Made by a program: the position numbers and the translations under genes. Positions 1 to 8,668 of a DNA stretch of 64,000 nt are shown piece after piece. The notes under the pieces were generated by a model, which saw only the letters and a list, made by a program, of their open reading frames with translations, had not been told where the DNA came from and searched no databases. This stretch comes from Promethearchaeota archaeon. Its GTDB lineage: Archaea; Asgardarchaeota; Lokiarchaeia; Sigynarchaeales; SOKP01. The stretch spans positions 1 to 64,000 of the forward strand of contig JAHPYY010000192.1 in the NCBI GenBank assembly GCA_019058515.1, written 5' to 3'. Each line of letters starts with the position of its first letter. Within the stretch, counting starts at the first letter, position 1.

Positions 1-193
1 ATTTACCGTAATGAGATTCTAGATAGCGAACAATCACTAGCTTTTCGTCAGCATTTTTTAGTGCGGCTATTTTGCTTTTAATTTCTAACCTATTAGGTGT
101 ACCTTTACCAAAATGTTCAATGCGAACCTTTAATTCTAATCGATCAATTAAGGGATTCTTCTTTTCTTCGAGAATATCTAAGTTTGACGACAT
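1..193 (-). CDS. rps24e: Ribosomal protein eS24 (partial, C-terminus off window)
   Basis: Small-subunit ribosomal protein eS24, a structural part of the archaeal and eukaryotic 30S/40S subunit. About 64 N-terminal residues are visible from the ATG at 193. The early KNPLIDRLE stretch and the later ALKNADEKLVIVRYLES stretch match the family pattern (KNPLL.R.E, then LNAD...VVV). The gene runs off the left edge, so the C-terminal basic part cannot be seen. It follows the dephospho-CoA kinase, Spt4 and Rpo7 genes on the same strand, a conserved archaeal gene order that supports the call. Confidence 0.9.
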   Translation of the reverse strand, partial: MSSNLDILEEKKNPLIDRLELKVRIEHFGKGTPNRLEIKSKIAALKNADEKLVIVRYLESHYGK

Positions 194-289
194 AACCAAA
201 TATCAATTTTATTGCTAAATACCTTATAGATAAAAAAATAAGGAAGAGGCAAAAATTAAAATTTTGTATTTTTAAATTATTATACTTAA

Positions 290-886
290 TTAATGTAATT
301 TTTCTAACACGCTAATAAAACTATTCACAACATTTTGCGCTTTCTTTTTTATCTCCACCACTACAATCCCTTCAGGAATACTTCTTTCTGAACTCGTTAT
401 AGGAGGCTGGCCATAAAACGCGTATTTCAAAGCGTTTTCTTCTAATGGAATGTTGGCGATTAATGGTAAAATCAAAAGGTCTTCTTCTCCTTCGATTACT
501 TTAATCAAAGTTTTCTTATGTGATAATATTATTTTTTTAATAAGAGGCCAGAACTCCTTGTTGATGGTACCTTTTGGATTAGCAAAATTTACGATTTGTT
601 CAAAAAATGCATCGAAGTTAGAATTTATCGTTTCTCTCTGAGTTTTTTCATCAATAATGCAAATTTTTACGAATCTATAAAGGAAATCGTTTGCCATAAA
701 ATCTTGAGCAACGATATCACCTACAATATAGAATTCTAAGGATTTTTGTGGATATTTTGAAACCAAGTCTTTAAAAAAATCTATTACAATGGTAATGGTT
801 TCCTCTCGCGTACCCGCTATTAACCTATCTAAGGGTTCCGCAAAAGCACCCCGTTTATTTTCGGGAATTTTGAGATCTTCTTGCAT
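290..886 (-). CDS. GTP-dependent dephospho-CoA kinase (DUF359)
   Basis: Catalyses the last step of CoA synthesis in archaea, phosphorylating dephospho-CoA with GTP; unrelated in fold to bacterial CoaE. Seen in the sequence: an N-terminal PLDRLI segment, FYIVGDIVAQ, IIDEKTQR, the NPKGTI stretch, then EGEEDLLILP, YGQP and GIVVVEI, which follow the order of the DUF359 (PF04019) family. About 198 residues, close to the usual 170-190. A GTG at 889 directly abuts the ATG at 886; the ATG is preferred. It sits between spt4 and rps24e, where archaeal genomes commonly place it. Confidence 0.9.
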   Translation of the reverse strand: MQEDLKIPENKRGAFAEPLDRLIAGTREETITIVIDFFKDLVSKYPQKSLEFYIVGDIVAQDFMANDFLYRFVKICIIDEKTQRETINSNFDAFFEQIVNFANPKGTINKEFWPLIKKIILSHKKTLIKVIEGEEDLLILPLIANIPLEENALKYAFYGQPPITSSERSIPEGIVVVEIKKKAQNVVNSFISVLEKLH

Positions 887-976
887 CACTTATCAAAATA
901 ATTAATTTTTAATTTGGTAAAAAGGTTGTTAATTCCAAACCGTGGAAATAAAAAAATTAGAAACAAACTACGACAC

Positions 977-1168
977 TTATCTTACGCGTAGCGCGTATTT
1001 TCCAGGAAAATGAATTTTTAAATATTCTGCCATTTTAGATTCTGCAGGCTTCACTATTATAACTTCACCGGTAAAATCTTCACTCAAAGAATGAGTTTTG
1101 CACTTAGGGCAAATAGTTTCGTTTTTTGTAATTAAGTGGCAATTCTTACAAGCTCGTTCTTTAGTCAC
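977..1168 (-). CDS. spt4: Transcription elongation factor Spt4 (RpoE'')
   Basis: Zinc-ribbon partner of Spt5 (NusG) that increases RNA polymerase processivity. The product is about 63 residues with ACKNCH near the start and CPKC about 12 residues on (the zinc site), followed by LSEDFTGEVIIVKP, a SKMAEYL segment and the terminal PGKYALRVR, all typical of archaeal Spt4. The open frame continues up to a TTG at 1207, but the GTG at 1168 lies six bases downstream of a GGTGA Shine-Dalgarno sequence (1174-1178) and gives the normal family length, so it is the preferred start. It lies about 60 bp after rpo7 and is probably cotranscribed with it. Confidence 0.9.
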   Translation of the reverse strand: MTKERACKNCHLITKNETICPKCKTHSLSEDFTGEVIIVKPAESKMAEYLKIHFPGKYALRVR

Positions 1169-1229
1169 TTTTTTCACCAACTCTAGTATTTTATATCTTT
1201 CAAACAATTCAATTCTTCATATATTTAGT

Positions 1230-1826
1230 TTATTCTTCTACTTCTTCTGCGGTGGTGTCCGGATTTTCTTCTTTAGCTGCGAATTCTTCTTCGATGTCCA
1301 TTTCTATCCAATCCAACTTACCAAGTAGTTTTTGACGCATTGTGAGTCCTAACTTACCGCTTCTTCCCGTTCCTAAAGAAACTGCTATAATCCGCGCTCT
1401 CACTTGATCGTTGACCTCAAGGACTTTTCCAGTTTCTTTCCCAATAAAACGATTACCCACTTGTTCGTATGAAATATAATCATCGCAGATCTGAGAAACG
1501 TGAACTAACCCATCGAGAGGACCGAGTCTTAGGAACGCACCAAAATCGACCAATTCTACGACATCACCTTCGACAACCTCTCCTAGAGAGGGTTTAAAAC
1601 TGAGTATAGTGAAGGTAACCTCATGAAATGTATTAGCATTTCCAGGAAAAATCACACCAGATCCTACGTCTAAGACATCTACGATAGCAATAACAAATCC
1701 GTAATCGCGAGAAATAATACCTTCCAGGTCTTCAGAAAGGATTATTCGAGCACTTGTTTCTTTTGGTTGATTGAATAAAAACGGAGGTATCTCTACTTTC
1801 GACTTGATCGTAATTAATTTAAAAAT
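1230..1826 (-). CDS. rpo7: DNA-directed RNA polymerase subunit Rpo7 (RpoE'), AUU start
   Basis: Stalk subunit of archaeal RNA polymerase that pairs with Rpo4 and binds nascent RNA. The C-terminal half is an S1 domain (ELVDFGAFLRLGPLDGLVHVSQ is seen, shown here only as its key pattern DFGAFLRLGPLDGL), ending in the typical LTMRQ..LGKLDWIE. The N-terminal half (KVEIPPFLF, then DLEGIISRDYGF and DVLDVGSG) is encoded upstream of the first usual start codon. No ATG, GTG or TTG lies between the upstream stop and this conserved part. Aligned with archaeal Rpo7, the first residue falls on an ATT at 1826, seven bases after an AAGGTG Shine-Dalgarno site. Product about 198 residues, with an acidic tail. 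Confidence 0.9.
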   Translation of the reverse strand: MFKLITIKSKVEIPPFLFNQPKETSARIILSEDLEGIISRDYGFVIAIVDVLDVGSGVIFPGNANTFHEVTFTILSFKPSLGEVVEGDVVELVDFGAFLRLGPLDGLVHVSQICDDYISYEQVGNRFIGKETGKVLEVNDQVRARIIAVSLGTGRSGKLGLTMRQKLLGKLDWIEMDIEEEFAAKEENPDTTAEEVEE

Positions 1827-1833
1827 ATTTTAA

Positions 1834-1839
1834 CACCTT
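1834..1839 (-). promoter_or_regulatory. Shine-Dalgarno site deciding the rpo7 start
   Basis: Reads AAGGTG on the minus strand, complementary to the archaeal 16S rRNA tail. It sits seven bases upstream of the ATT at 1826 and 25 or more bases from any later GTG. This spacing is the main local evidence that translation starts at ATT. Confidence 0.6.
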
Positions 1840-2083
1840 AAGGAAAACCAAGATCTTATTAAGAATAGGATTGCATGAAATTAATAGTTTGTGTTTATAA
1901 TCGCCCTTAAGTTCTTTACTGAGTAATGAGCTTTACATGTGTTAGCTATAAACTTTAAATGAAAGCGCGAATAAAAGGGATTGGTAATTACATCACTATA
2001 ACTAGTTTAAATAATTGGGTAATACAATTATTGAGATACAATAGTGGAATAATTCAACAAAATTCGAATAGAACTTAAGAGGT

Positions 2084-2290
2084 AAGTGAAACGGCAGTAT
2101 CTGTGAACGAGTGAGCGCTGATACTTTACATAATTAACAATCTTATGTGGATTTCCGTTTCACTTTTAATATTAAAGTATACTCCCAAAACCCCCTCACT
2201 TAAGAAAAGTTAAGTCCTCGGGTATTTCGGAGTGTATTTTGGGTCAGTTCGTTTGGTCCTTCACTTAGTTCCTCTATTCTTTCCAAACGA
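2084..2290 (+). ncRNA. Candidate structured ncRNA, unidentified
   Basis: This 580-bp gap between rpo7 and the RNase H gene holds a dense set of inverted repeats. Stem A is 11 perfect base pairs (2084-2094 with 2155-2165) and encloses two hairpins: 2096-2101 with 2120-2125, and 2127-2133 with 2143-2149, forming a three-way junction. A second long stem (2174-2185 with 2229-2240, 12 pairs) encloses a hairpin at 2198-2203/2210-2215. A third stem is 8 perfect pairs (2249-2256 with 2283-2290). The wobble pairs (T2127-G2149, T2180-G2234, G2177-T2237) are G-U only if the plus strand is the RNA, which sets the strand. SRP RNA, RNase P RNA and C/D-box hallmarks were looked for and not found. Confidence 0.5.
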
Positions 2291-2390
2291 TCTTGTTTTA
2301 ACAGTTTTCAATTAATGGGGCGAAAGTAAATTACAAATTATTCATAATTGTGATTTAATTAGGTAAGTTAAATTAAGGAATGTACGAAAA

Positions 2391-2795
2391 GTGTTAGAAA
2401 TTTACGTAGATGGAGCAGCAAGAAAAAACCCAGGTCCTGCTGCTTATGCATATATTATAGTAGAGCAAGGAGAAATAATATATAAACTAAGCAAATTCAT
2501 TGGAGAAGCTACAAACAACATTGCAGAATATCAGGCCATTATTAACTCCTTACAGAAAGCGAAAGATTTAACTTCTAAGCACATAAAGCTTCATTCTGAT
2601 AGCAAACTAGCTATACAGCAAATCAATGGGGAATGGAAAATTAATAAAACTCATTTGAGAAATTTAAATTTTGAAGTTCAATCACTAAAAACTCATTTTA
2701 AATCCGTTGACTTTATACACATAAAAAGAGAAAATAAGTATATCCAGATTTGTGATTCTCTTTGCAATGAAATTCTCAATGCAAAAGGATTTTAA
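2391..2795 (+). CDS. rnhA: Ribonuclease HI family protein
   Basis: Cleaves the RNA strand of RNA-DNA hybrids. Starts at GTG; 134 residues. The acidic catalytic set is in place: D7 in YVDGAARKNPGPA, E46 in NNIAEYQA, D70 in LHSDSKLA and D122 in the C-terminal helix, with N115 in the usual position before it. This is the short type common in archaea and some bacteria, without the basic protrusion of E. coli RNase HI. It is monocistronic, downstream of the candidate structured RNA and convergent with the next gene. Confidence 0.9.
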   Translation: MLEIYVDGAARKNPGPAAYAYIIVEQGEIIYKLSKFIGEATNNIAEYQAIINSLQKAKDLTSKHIKLHSDSKLAIQQINGEWKINKTHLRNLNFEVQSLKTHFKSVDFIHIKRENKYIQICDSLCNEILNAKGF

Positions 2796-2807
2796 AGACT
2801 AAACTTT

Positions 2808-3962
2808 TCAATTCTTCTTTTTTTCTTCGTTAAAAGACAAGAACTGGTTAATGAATGATTGTAAGCTAGTTTTTACTTCGTTAATTTCTTTCTCGACGCG
2901 AGAATTTGAGGAAAGGTGTTCTTCTATAGGTTCAATAGCAATTTCAGCTTTATTTTTCTTTTTATTTGTGTATTCTATTCTCCATTTTCCTACAATTCGA
3001 TAATTATACCAAATTGTAGGCATAAGTTGTCCTCTCATTGTTACCCCTTGACCCATGATAATTTGAGTTAAAGCAGGTGTTAGAAACCAGTCTCGATTGA
3101 AGTAGGCTTTAGGAAAGTGATCCTCGTAAGGTAAGAAAAATACGCTTGATCGCGTAGATTTGATTTTTTGTATTTGGTCGCATTCCTCTTTTAGTATATA
3201 ATAAGTCTGGTTTTGAAATGTGATTTCTTGGATTTTTTCTTCAAGATCTTTAATCAGATTTTTAGTATCAGTTTTTTTCGCAGGCAGCCACCAGCAAAAA
3301 TCATCCAAACTTGCGGGTCCAAATTGGTGCATGTATCTGATGAAAATTTCTATTTGAGCTTCCTTCTGAGTATATTTTTTACTATCTTGTTTGGGAAAGA
3401 TTTCTTCCATTAATCCATAACTTATTACCTTATCCGTAGGATATCGCTGATTTGTTCTCACAATAATACTTTTTAACTCTAAATAGCGAAGGGTTAAACT
3501 AATTAAGGATTTTTCATATTCACTTTCAAGTAGAGAGCTAAGTTGTCTTGTGGTAGCAAAATTTTTCCCTTTGAGATTTGCAACTACATCTTTTTCGAAA
3601 GATTTAAGATCGAAGTTAGATTTTTTTAATTCTTTTTGCAATCCTTTAATCCAGTTTCCAGCAAAAGAATCACTAAGATTTGATAAAGTTGGTAGGTTTT
3701 TTTGATGAATTAAGAACACAGTTCCTCGAAATGCTCGTTTTCGGAGTATTTTTGATGATTCCAAGAGATCAAACAGATCTGATGCTGTAAAATCTTTCAG
3801 GCGAGCCCAAAGCGAAATATAGGGGGTTAAGTAATCTGTAGAATGGAGCGCTAGTTGATCGATGATTAATCGCTCAAGGTCGTCTCGATGTTGTTTCTCT
3901 AAGAGATGCTGTTTTTGTACGATGTACATTGGAATTGATCTTTCTTTAATTGGAATACACAT
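2808..3962 (-). CDS. Winged-helix DNA glycosylase-like protein (HTH_42, AlkZ/YcaQ family)
   Basis: About 384 residues with the HTH_42 (PF06224) pattern: LTPYISLWARLKDF near the N-terminus, RGTVFLIH, GPASLDDFCWWLP and FFLPYEDHF, ending in a GKWR..Y segment. Characterised members (AlkZ, AlkX/YcaQ) are DNA glycosylases that unhook interstrand crosslinks; many others have no tested activity. The catalytic motif of AlkZ is QxQ and of AlkX QxD, located just before the LWAR segment; here the matching residues read HST. Activity therefore cannot be assumed. The ATG at 3962 is a clear start. Convergent with the RNase H gene 12 bp away. Confidence 0.8.
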   Translation of the reverse strand: MCIPIKERSIPMYIVQKQHLLEKQHRDDLERLIIDQLALHSTDYLTPYISLWARLKDFTASDLFDLLESSKILRKRAFRGTVFLIHQKNLPTLSNLSDSFAGNWIKGLQKELKKSNFDLKSFEKDVVANLKGKNFATTRQLSSLLESEYEKSLISLTLRYLELKSIIVRTNQRYPTDKVISYGLMEEIFPKQDSKKYTQKEAQIEIFIRYMHQFGPASLDDFCWWLPAKKTDTKNLIKDLEEKIQEITFQNQTYYILKEECDQIQKIKSTRSSVFFLPYEDHFPKAYFNRDWFLTPALTQIIMGQGVTMRGQLMPTIWYNYRIVGKWRIEYTNKKKNKAEIAIEPIEEHLSSNSRVEKEINEVKTSLQSFINQFLSFNEEKKKN

Positions 3963-4110
3963 CCCTAAGCGTCATTTTAACGGTTAATATGGTCAACATT
4001 ATTAATGCTAATTAAAATTCGTCTTAAAAGCATCATAGAATTGATTTAATACCAAAGGAATTCAGGTAAATGTGGGTACAGTATTACAGAAAACTAAAAT
4101 GAAGAAGTTT

Positions 4111-4479
4111 TTAAATGATTTTGGCGATTTTCTCGCAGGTTCGTTTACAATCCAAAAAGAGTAACCCTAATCTAACTTCAGGTGTAGCTGAAACCGTTAA
4201 CACTGCATTCATACCCGCAGCAAGTACAAGTAAATACCCCAGTTCGCCTTTGATTAGCAGCTGGTCGAAGTTGCCCTTATTCATCTCGTGTACGGCTCGT
4301 TCAGCTAAAGAAAGAAGCGCGGCAGTCATAGCAGCTATTCTTGTCTCGTCAATCGATTGAGGTAAAGCCGAAGCAATAGGTAAACCCTCAACGGATACAA
4401 TTGAAGCAGCTTTTACTTCGGGAATTGCGGCGAGTAATTGTTTTAAAATATCATCTAAGGTTGATGCTTCGAGACTCAT
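4111..4479 (-). CDS. Roadblock/LC7 domain protein
   Basis: A single roadblock/LC7 domain of 122 residues: an N-terminal helix (LDDILKQLLAAIP), the AASIVSVEGLPIAS strand pair, a helix with MTAALLSLAERAV, and the LLVLAAGMNAVLTVSA strands. Such proteins form dimers that act as platforms or activators for small Ras-like GTPases (MglB, Ragulator-type roles); Asgard archaea carry many. The partner is not known. It lies 300 bp downstream of an MFS protein on the same strand whose tail also looks roadblock- or longin-like. Confidence 0.85.
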   Translation of the reverse strand: MSLEASTLDDILKQLLAAIPEVKAASIVSVEGLPIASALPQSIDETRIAAMTAALLSLAERAVHEMNKGNFDQLLIKGELGYLLVLAAGMNAVLTVSATPEVRLGLLFLDCKRTCEKIAKII

Positions 4480-4787
4480 TTTGAATCATGGGTATTTTTT
4501 GTTTTTTTTTAAATTTGTGTAGAGGTGTTTCTTGACAACTTCAATTATTAACTAGTTATATTAAACATTAATTAAATGTATTTATTTTTTTCTTATTTAC
4601 TAGTAAATTTCTTCTCCTTAGTTTTCAGATTTTTCCATTATTTATTAAAATTACTATTCATGCTTTATTAGGAAAAAGCGGAAATACTCCAGATAAAGAA
4701 TATGGAGCTTTAATTCAGAAATAAGCGCTAGAAACTAGAAGCTTTTTGTAAGTATTGTCTTAAGAATTTATAACACATACATATGAA
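4480..4787. other. Intergenic region, no gene seen
   Basis: About 308 bp of AT-rich sequence between the roadblock gene and the MFS fusion gene. No open frame with protein-like content, tRNA or strong hairpin was recognised. Confidence 0.5.
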
Positions 4788-6380
4788 TTAACTAAAATAC
4801 TTCAAAAGAAGTTTTTCTGAACCATTAAGAAATGGGTATGTATTCCCCCTAAAATTGAGTAATTCTTGTTCGAAGGTGTTTTCGAAGTCCTTTGTGAACA
4901 TATCTAATTTTTTGAATAATATGGGAAGGAATTTCGTTGATAATAATGCACATATTACATATTTTCCATAAGCAAAATAAATTTTAATCCCTTCTTTATC
5001 AATAATCCTTAAGTGCTTATGTTCATTCGTAATTTCCGTTAGCAATTCTAAAACACCAGTTAACCCTCCTGTGATTAAATCTTCGTTAGGAACATTCGTT
5101 TGAGGATTCGTGGTAAAGAATTTTGGATAAAGGCAAACAGAATTCTGATTAAAAATATACAATTGGCGCAAACTTTTAGCCCAGTCGGCTTCTTTTGGGG
5201 ACAAAATCTCAGGTAGAGGAAGAATCCAAACTAACAAAACTATTAAGATAAATGGACTAAATCCCTCAATAAATGCCGGTAGCCAAAAGAAGTATTGAAT
5301 ATTAGACAAATATAATAGATTTAATAAATATTTCTGAAGCAAACCTATAAGAAAACCCACTATTAAAAAGATAAGGAAGATTGAAGTAATTCTACCACGA
5401 TATTTTATAGCGTTCCTCTCTGTAGAAAAATCGGCGGTAAAAGTAAACAATAGTATAAAAATTACCGCAATAGCACATCCAAAGAAGATCGAATTGTACA
5501 ATGCAAAGTCAGAGATAAATAACCCCTCAAATAAAATGAGCGAAGCGGTAATTATTACTCCAGCAGCAAAACTCCTTTTTCGCCCCAGATTATCTAATAA
5601 TATTCCAACTATTAAAACGAACACAAGGAATACTATTAAAAAGCTAAATGGAGTTATTCTAGCTTCTATATTTTCGGGAAACGCGTTACCAAGTACAAAA
5701 CCTAAAACGCAGAAAGAAGTAAAATAACCGAGAATGTGGTAAGATCCAGTAAAAATTTCTGTTAGCTTTTTTTCAGTTTTTAATCGTTCTTCAGTCTCTA
5801 TATATGAGTATTTCTTTGATAACGAAAAAATTAATATAAAAATTACAATTTCTATGATTATTATTGCCCATAAATAGCGCCATGTAATTAAAATAAGGAA
5901 GGAAGAAAAGCTAAACGATAAAAAAAAGGAATATCCTATTAGCCTGCCTCGATTTAAAATGGTAGTCTCGTGTGTTACGATTGTTAGTAAATTTACTAAA
6001 AAAATTCCATCATTTAGAATAACTATCGAAACCCCTATAATTTGTACAACTCCTTCGAAAAATACCAGAAAATAGCCAACAATGATAATTACTGCCGTTA
6101 TCAATAATAATCTTACCCGATTTTTAAAAATATCAACAATGAATCCTGCTACAGCTATAGTTACTAACAATATACCAAGTGAAGTTATACCTAGCCCAGA
6201 TAAAAGTTCCTCTTGGCTAAAATTTATGAAATTCGCAAGTAAGGAAATAATTGAGACGGAACAGAAAAAAAACGATATGAATATATAAAAAAATACATAA
6301 CTAGAGATGTATCCTTTGATATCTCTTATTAAGACCTTATGAAACCAAAAACCGACTATTTTTTTTGCTTGTAATTTCAA
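4788..6380 (-). CDS. MFS-like transporter with C-terminal roadblock/longin-like domain
   Basis: 530 residues starting at TTG. The first ~400 residues are 12 hydrophobic segments with MFS-type loop signatures (GRLIGYSFF after the fifth segment and DNLGRKRSFAAG in the middle loop, the R-K-type MFS motif A). The last ~110 residues are soluble: a helix (GGLTGVLELLTEI), strands around LRIIDKEGIKIYFAYGK and VICALLSTK, then a helix ending EQELL. That order resembles roadblock/longin-like GTPase-platform domains of Asgard proteins; I infer this from pattern only. Substrate unknown. A membrane carrier with a cytosolic GTPase-docking tail is an unusual arrangement. Confidence 0.7.
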   Translation of the reverse strand: MKLQAKKIVGFWFHKVLIRDIKGYISSYVFFYIFISFFFCSVSIISLLANFINFSQEELLSGLGITSLGILLVTIAVAGFIVDIFKNRVRLLLITAVIIIVGYFLVFFEGVVQIIGVSIVILNDGIFLVNLLTIVTHETTILNRGRLIGYSFFLSFSFSSFLILITWRYLWAIIIIEIVIFILIFSLSKKYSYIETEERLKTEKKLTEIFTGSYHILGYFTSFCVLGFVLGNAFPENIEARITPFSFLIVFLVFVLIVGILLDNLGRKRSFAAGVIITASLILFEGLFISDFALYNSIFFGCAIAVIFILLFTFTADFSTERNAIKYRGRITSIFLIFLIVGFLIGLLQKYLLNLLYLSNIQYFFWLPAFIEGFSPFILIVLLVWILPLPEILSPKEADWAKSLRQLYIFNQNSVCLYPKFFTTNPQTNVPNEDLITGGLTGVLELLTEITNEHKHLRIIDKEGIKIYFAYGKYVICALLSTKFLPILFKKLDMFTKDFENTFEQELLNFRGNTYPFLNGSEKLLLKYFS

Positions 6381-6677
6381 AATTTAAATGCTTAATGTGA
6401 AAATTACCTTATATCTATATTCAAGATAAAGATGAAATGAAATAAAGTTTTACTATTTATTAGTAAAAGTGTTTTAACTTAGTCATTTTGATCTACTCGT
6501 CAATTTATTTAACCAATTCTCATAAATCGCTATTGATATAGTTGTTAGATTTTTACACATTACATTTCAAAACAAATATAAGCGTTATAATTTTTGATAA
6601 GATTAATTGCATACTTTTATCATAAGGGTTATCGGGATAGAAGAGTAATTATGTGTTAATTAATTATCAAATTAAAA

Positions 6678-7856
6678 ATGATTACACCTATAAATACTTA
6701 TCAATATTTTGATATTGTAGCGGCGTTATACAACGCATATTTGTCATTTACTTTTGTTCTTTTTGCATTACTTATGTTTTATGTGGCATTTAGAGGTTAT
6801 AAATCTAAGAATCGTTATGGAGGAAGTTCTACAATTGTTAGTGGAGCTTTTATGTTGTTTTTTGGTATATATAATCAATTGGTTGGATTATTCAAATATC
6901 CATTTAATGCTTGGATGTTATGGTGGGTTGGGATAATTATATTAATTAATGCTGTGTTTGGGCTGATTGTCAGAAAAAAGATGAAAAACTTAAATATAGA
7001 GCCAAATCAATCAGACACTAATTTGGAAATAAACTCAGAAGATACTAGATTGACAAAATTGATACATTATATGACAGAAGAAAATCCATATCAAGAAGAT
7101 ATACCCGTTCGAATGGAACTTGCTCGCAAGAGTTTTCATTTACTTGGATTGCTATTTGTAATTGGATACTTTGGATTCTTCATTATACCACCGATTATGC
7201 AAATTGTTAATGATACAACTATTGTTTGGATAACTTGCTCGGAATGGTTATTTAATTTGTTGTTTGGAAGTATTTATTATAATTACCCTTATTCTATTGG
7301 AGATCCTTTAGCCGTAATAGATTTAACTCTATTTGCTTTGATGGGAGGTTTAATTATAGTCCTTGTGTCAGATTTTATACGAATATTACTAGGAGCTCAT
7401 TATTCTTTTATGAGTTTGTTGACAAAGCCTATATTAAGAAATAAAGAATATAACGCAGTTGGTCCTCACATTTACTTGTTTATAGGAGTTATATTTTTAT
7501 ATATATTGTGTCTCAATGGATTAATCCATATTCTTGTCGTTACAGCAGGGATTTTGATTTCTTCACTCTCTGATGGAATAGCGGCATTAGTAGGAAAGAA
7601 ATATGGAAATCATAAAATAAAGTGCATTGGTGGAGATATTAAATCGCTTGAGGGATTTTTAGTTGGTAGCTTAAGCGCATATGTAATTGGATTAATTTGC
7701 GTAGGGCCCATTCTTGCAATAGTAGGAGCGGCAATATTTTTTTTGTTAGATTTCTTCCCAATATATATTGCGGATAATTTACTTAACCCTATACTTATAC
7801 CAATGGGTATACAATTATTCTTCCTACTACTAAATCTTCCGATTGGTTGGTTTTAA
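6678..7856 (+). CDS. Dolichol kinase / phosphatidate cytidylyltransferase-like membrane protein
   Basis: 392 residues with about 10 membrane segments. ARKSFHLLG near residue 150 and the C-terminal block SLSDGIAALVGKKYG, then IKSLEGFLVGS and FFPIYIADNLLNPI, match the CTP-dependent polyprenol/dolichol kinase and CDP-DAG synthase family (SEC59, DGK1). KSLEG is the CTP-binding signature of that family. The enzyme would phosphorylate an isoprenoid or lipid alcohol at the membrane. The first ~120 residues are an extra membrane-plus-linker part. Followed 45 bp later by another membrane gene, probably cotranscribed. DNA is poorer in CG dinucleotides than flanking core genes. Confidence 0.75.
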   Translation: MITPINTYQYFDIVAALYNAYLSFTFVLFALLMFYVAFRGYKSKNRYGGSSTIVSGAFMLFFGIYNQLVGLFKYPFNAWMLWWVGIIILINAVFGLIVRKKMKNLNIEPNQSDTNLEINSEDTRLTKLIHYMTEENPYQEDIPVRMELARKSFHLLGLLFVIGYFGFFIIPPIMQIVNDTTIVWITCSEWLFNLLFGSIYYNYPYSIGDPLAVIDLTLFALMGGLIIVLVSDFIRILLGAHYSFMSLLTKPILRNKEYNAVGPHIYLFIGVIFLYILCLNGLIHILVVTAGILISSLSDGIAALVGKKYGNHKIKCIGGDIKSLEGFLVGSLSAYVIGLICVGPILAIVGAAIFFLLDFFPIYIADNLLNPILIPMGIQLFFLLLNLPIGWF

Positions 7857-7901
7857 TAAACTTGGTTCTTTATTATTATTTAAAATTCAAAGTGATATAG
7901 A

Positions 7902-8603
7902 TTGGATATTTCAAGAATTATTCAAGTTTATGTGGTTCAAGGGTTTATAGCAGTATTCTTCTTATATTTAGCATATAACATTTTCAAGAGAGACAGGAAG
8001 AGGTTAAATTTGCTTTTTGGTTTATCATTTATATTTGTTACAATAGGGTTAATTAATAATATGATATACGCTTTGATTCAATTCGAGCTAGCATTGTTGG
8101 TGTTTAATTTTATTACCAATTTTAGTGTTGGTTTTGGATTAATTTTTTTGACTATCTTTAACCTTATTTTGTTAAGATCCGAAAAAGTTATAACTGTAAA
8201 GGTTCAAAATCTCATAATTTTGGTATACGGTATCTTGTTATTTTCAATGATTATTTTCCTACCCTTGGGAGGAATGACGATAAATGAAACTACAAATTAT
8301 CGAGCTGTTTGGAGTCTTCCATATTACTTATACGTGATAATAGTAATATCTATAGGTGGTGTTATACCCACATTAATTACATCTGTTATAATTTATATTC
8401 AATTTACAGATGTAGATTTAAAAAAACGCTGGAAGTACTTTATAATTGGAACTTCTGGATTATACATTTATATGTACGGAGCGTTCACCACAAACCTACT
8501 TAATATAGAGTTGTTAAGATTAATTTGGAGCGTCGTTTCTTTGTCAATTGTAATTTTTATCTATTTAATGTATTACGGTGTAGGTCGACAATTGGAAAGA
8601 TAA
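7902..8603 (+). CDS. Seven-helix membrane protein of unknown function
   Basis: 233 residues from a TTG start, with about seven hydrophobic helices and short charged loops, ending in a short cytosolic tail (YYGVGRQLER). The layout is like the 7TM module at the N-terminus of the nucleosidase fusion at 25.0-26.8 kb and of membrane sensor proteins, but no specific motif could be recognised. It directly follows the dolichol-kinase-like gene on the same strand. Confidence 0.7.
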   Translation: MDISRIIQVYVVQGFIAVFFLYLAYNIFKRDRKRLNLLFGLSFIFVTIGLINNMIYALIQFELALLVFNFITNFSVGFGLIFLTIFNLILLRSEKVITVKVQNLIILVYGILLFSMIIFLPLGGMTINETTNYRAVWSLPYYLYVIIVISIGGVIPTLITSVIIYIQFTDVDLKKRWKYFIIGTSGLYIYMYGAFTTNLLNIELLRLIWSVVSLSIVIFIYLMYYGVGRQLER

Positions 8604-8668
8604 TATCAAACCAACTTTATTTGATTATTCTTATTTTTCAGAGAGTTTGAATTTGATTAAAAATTAGA

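Noticed and set aside
2084..2290. RNase P RNA, SRP RNA or C/D-box sRNA
   Set aside because: The conserved motifs of each (P4 region, SRP helix 8 loop, RUGAUGA/CUGA pair in the right spacing) were not found.
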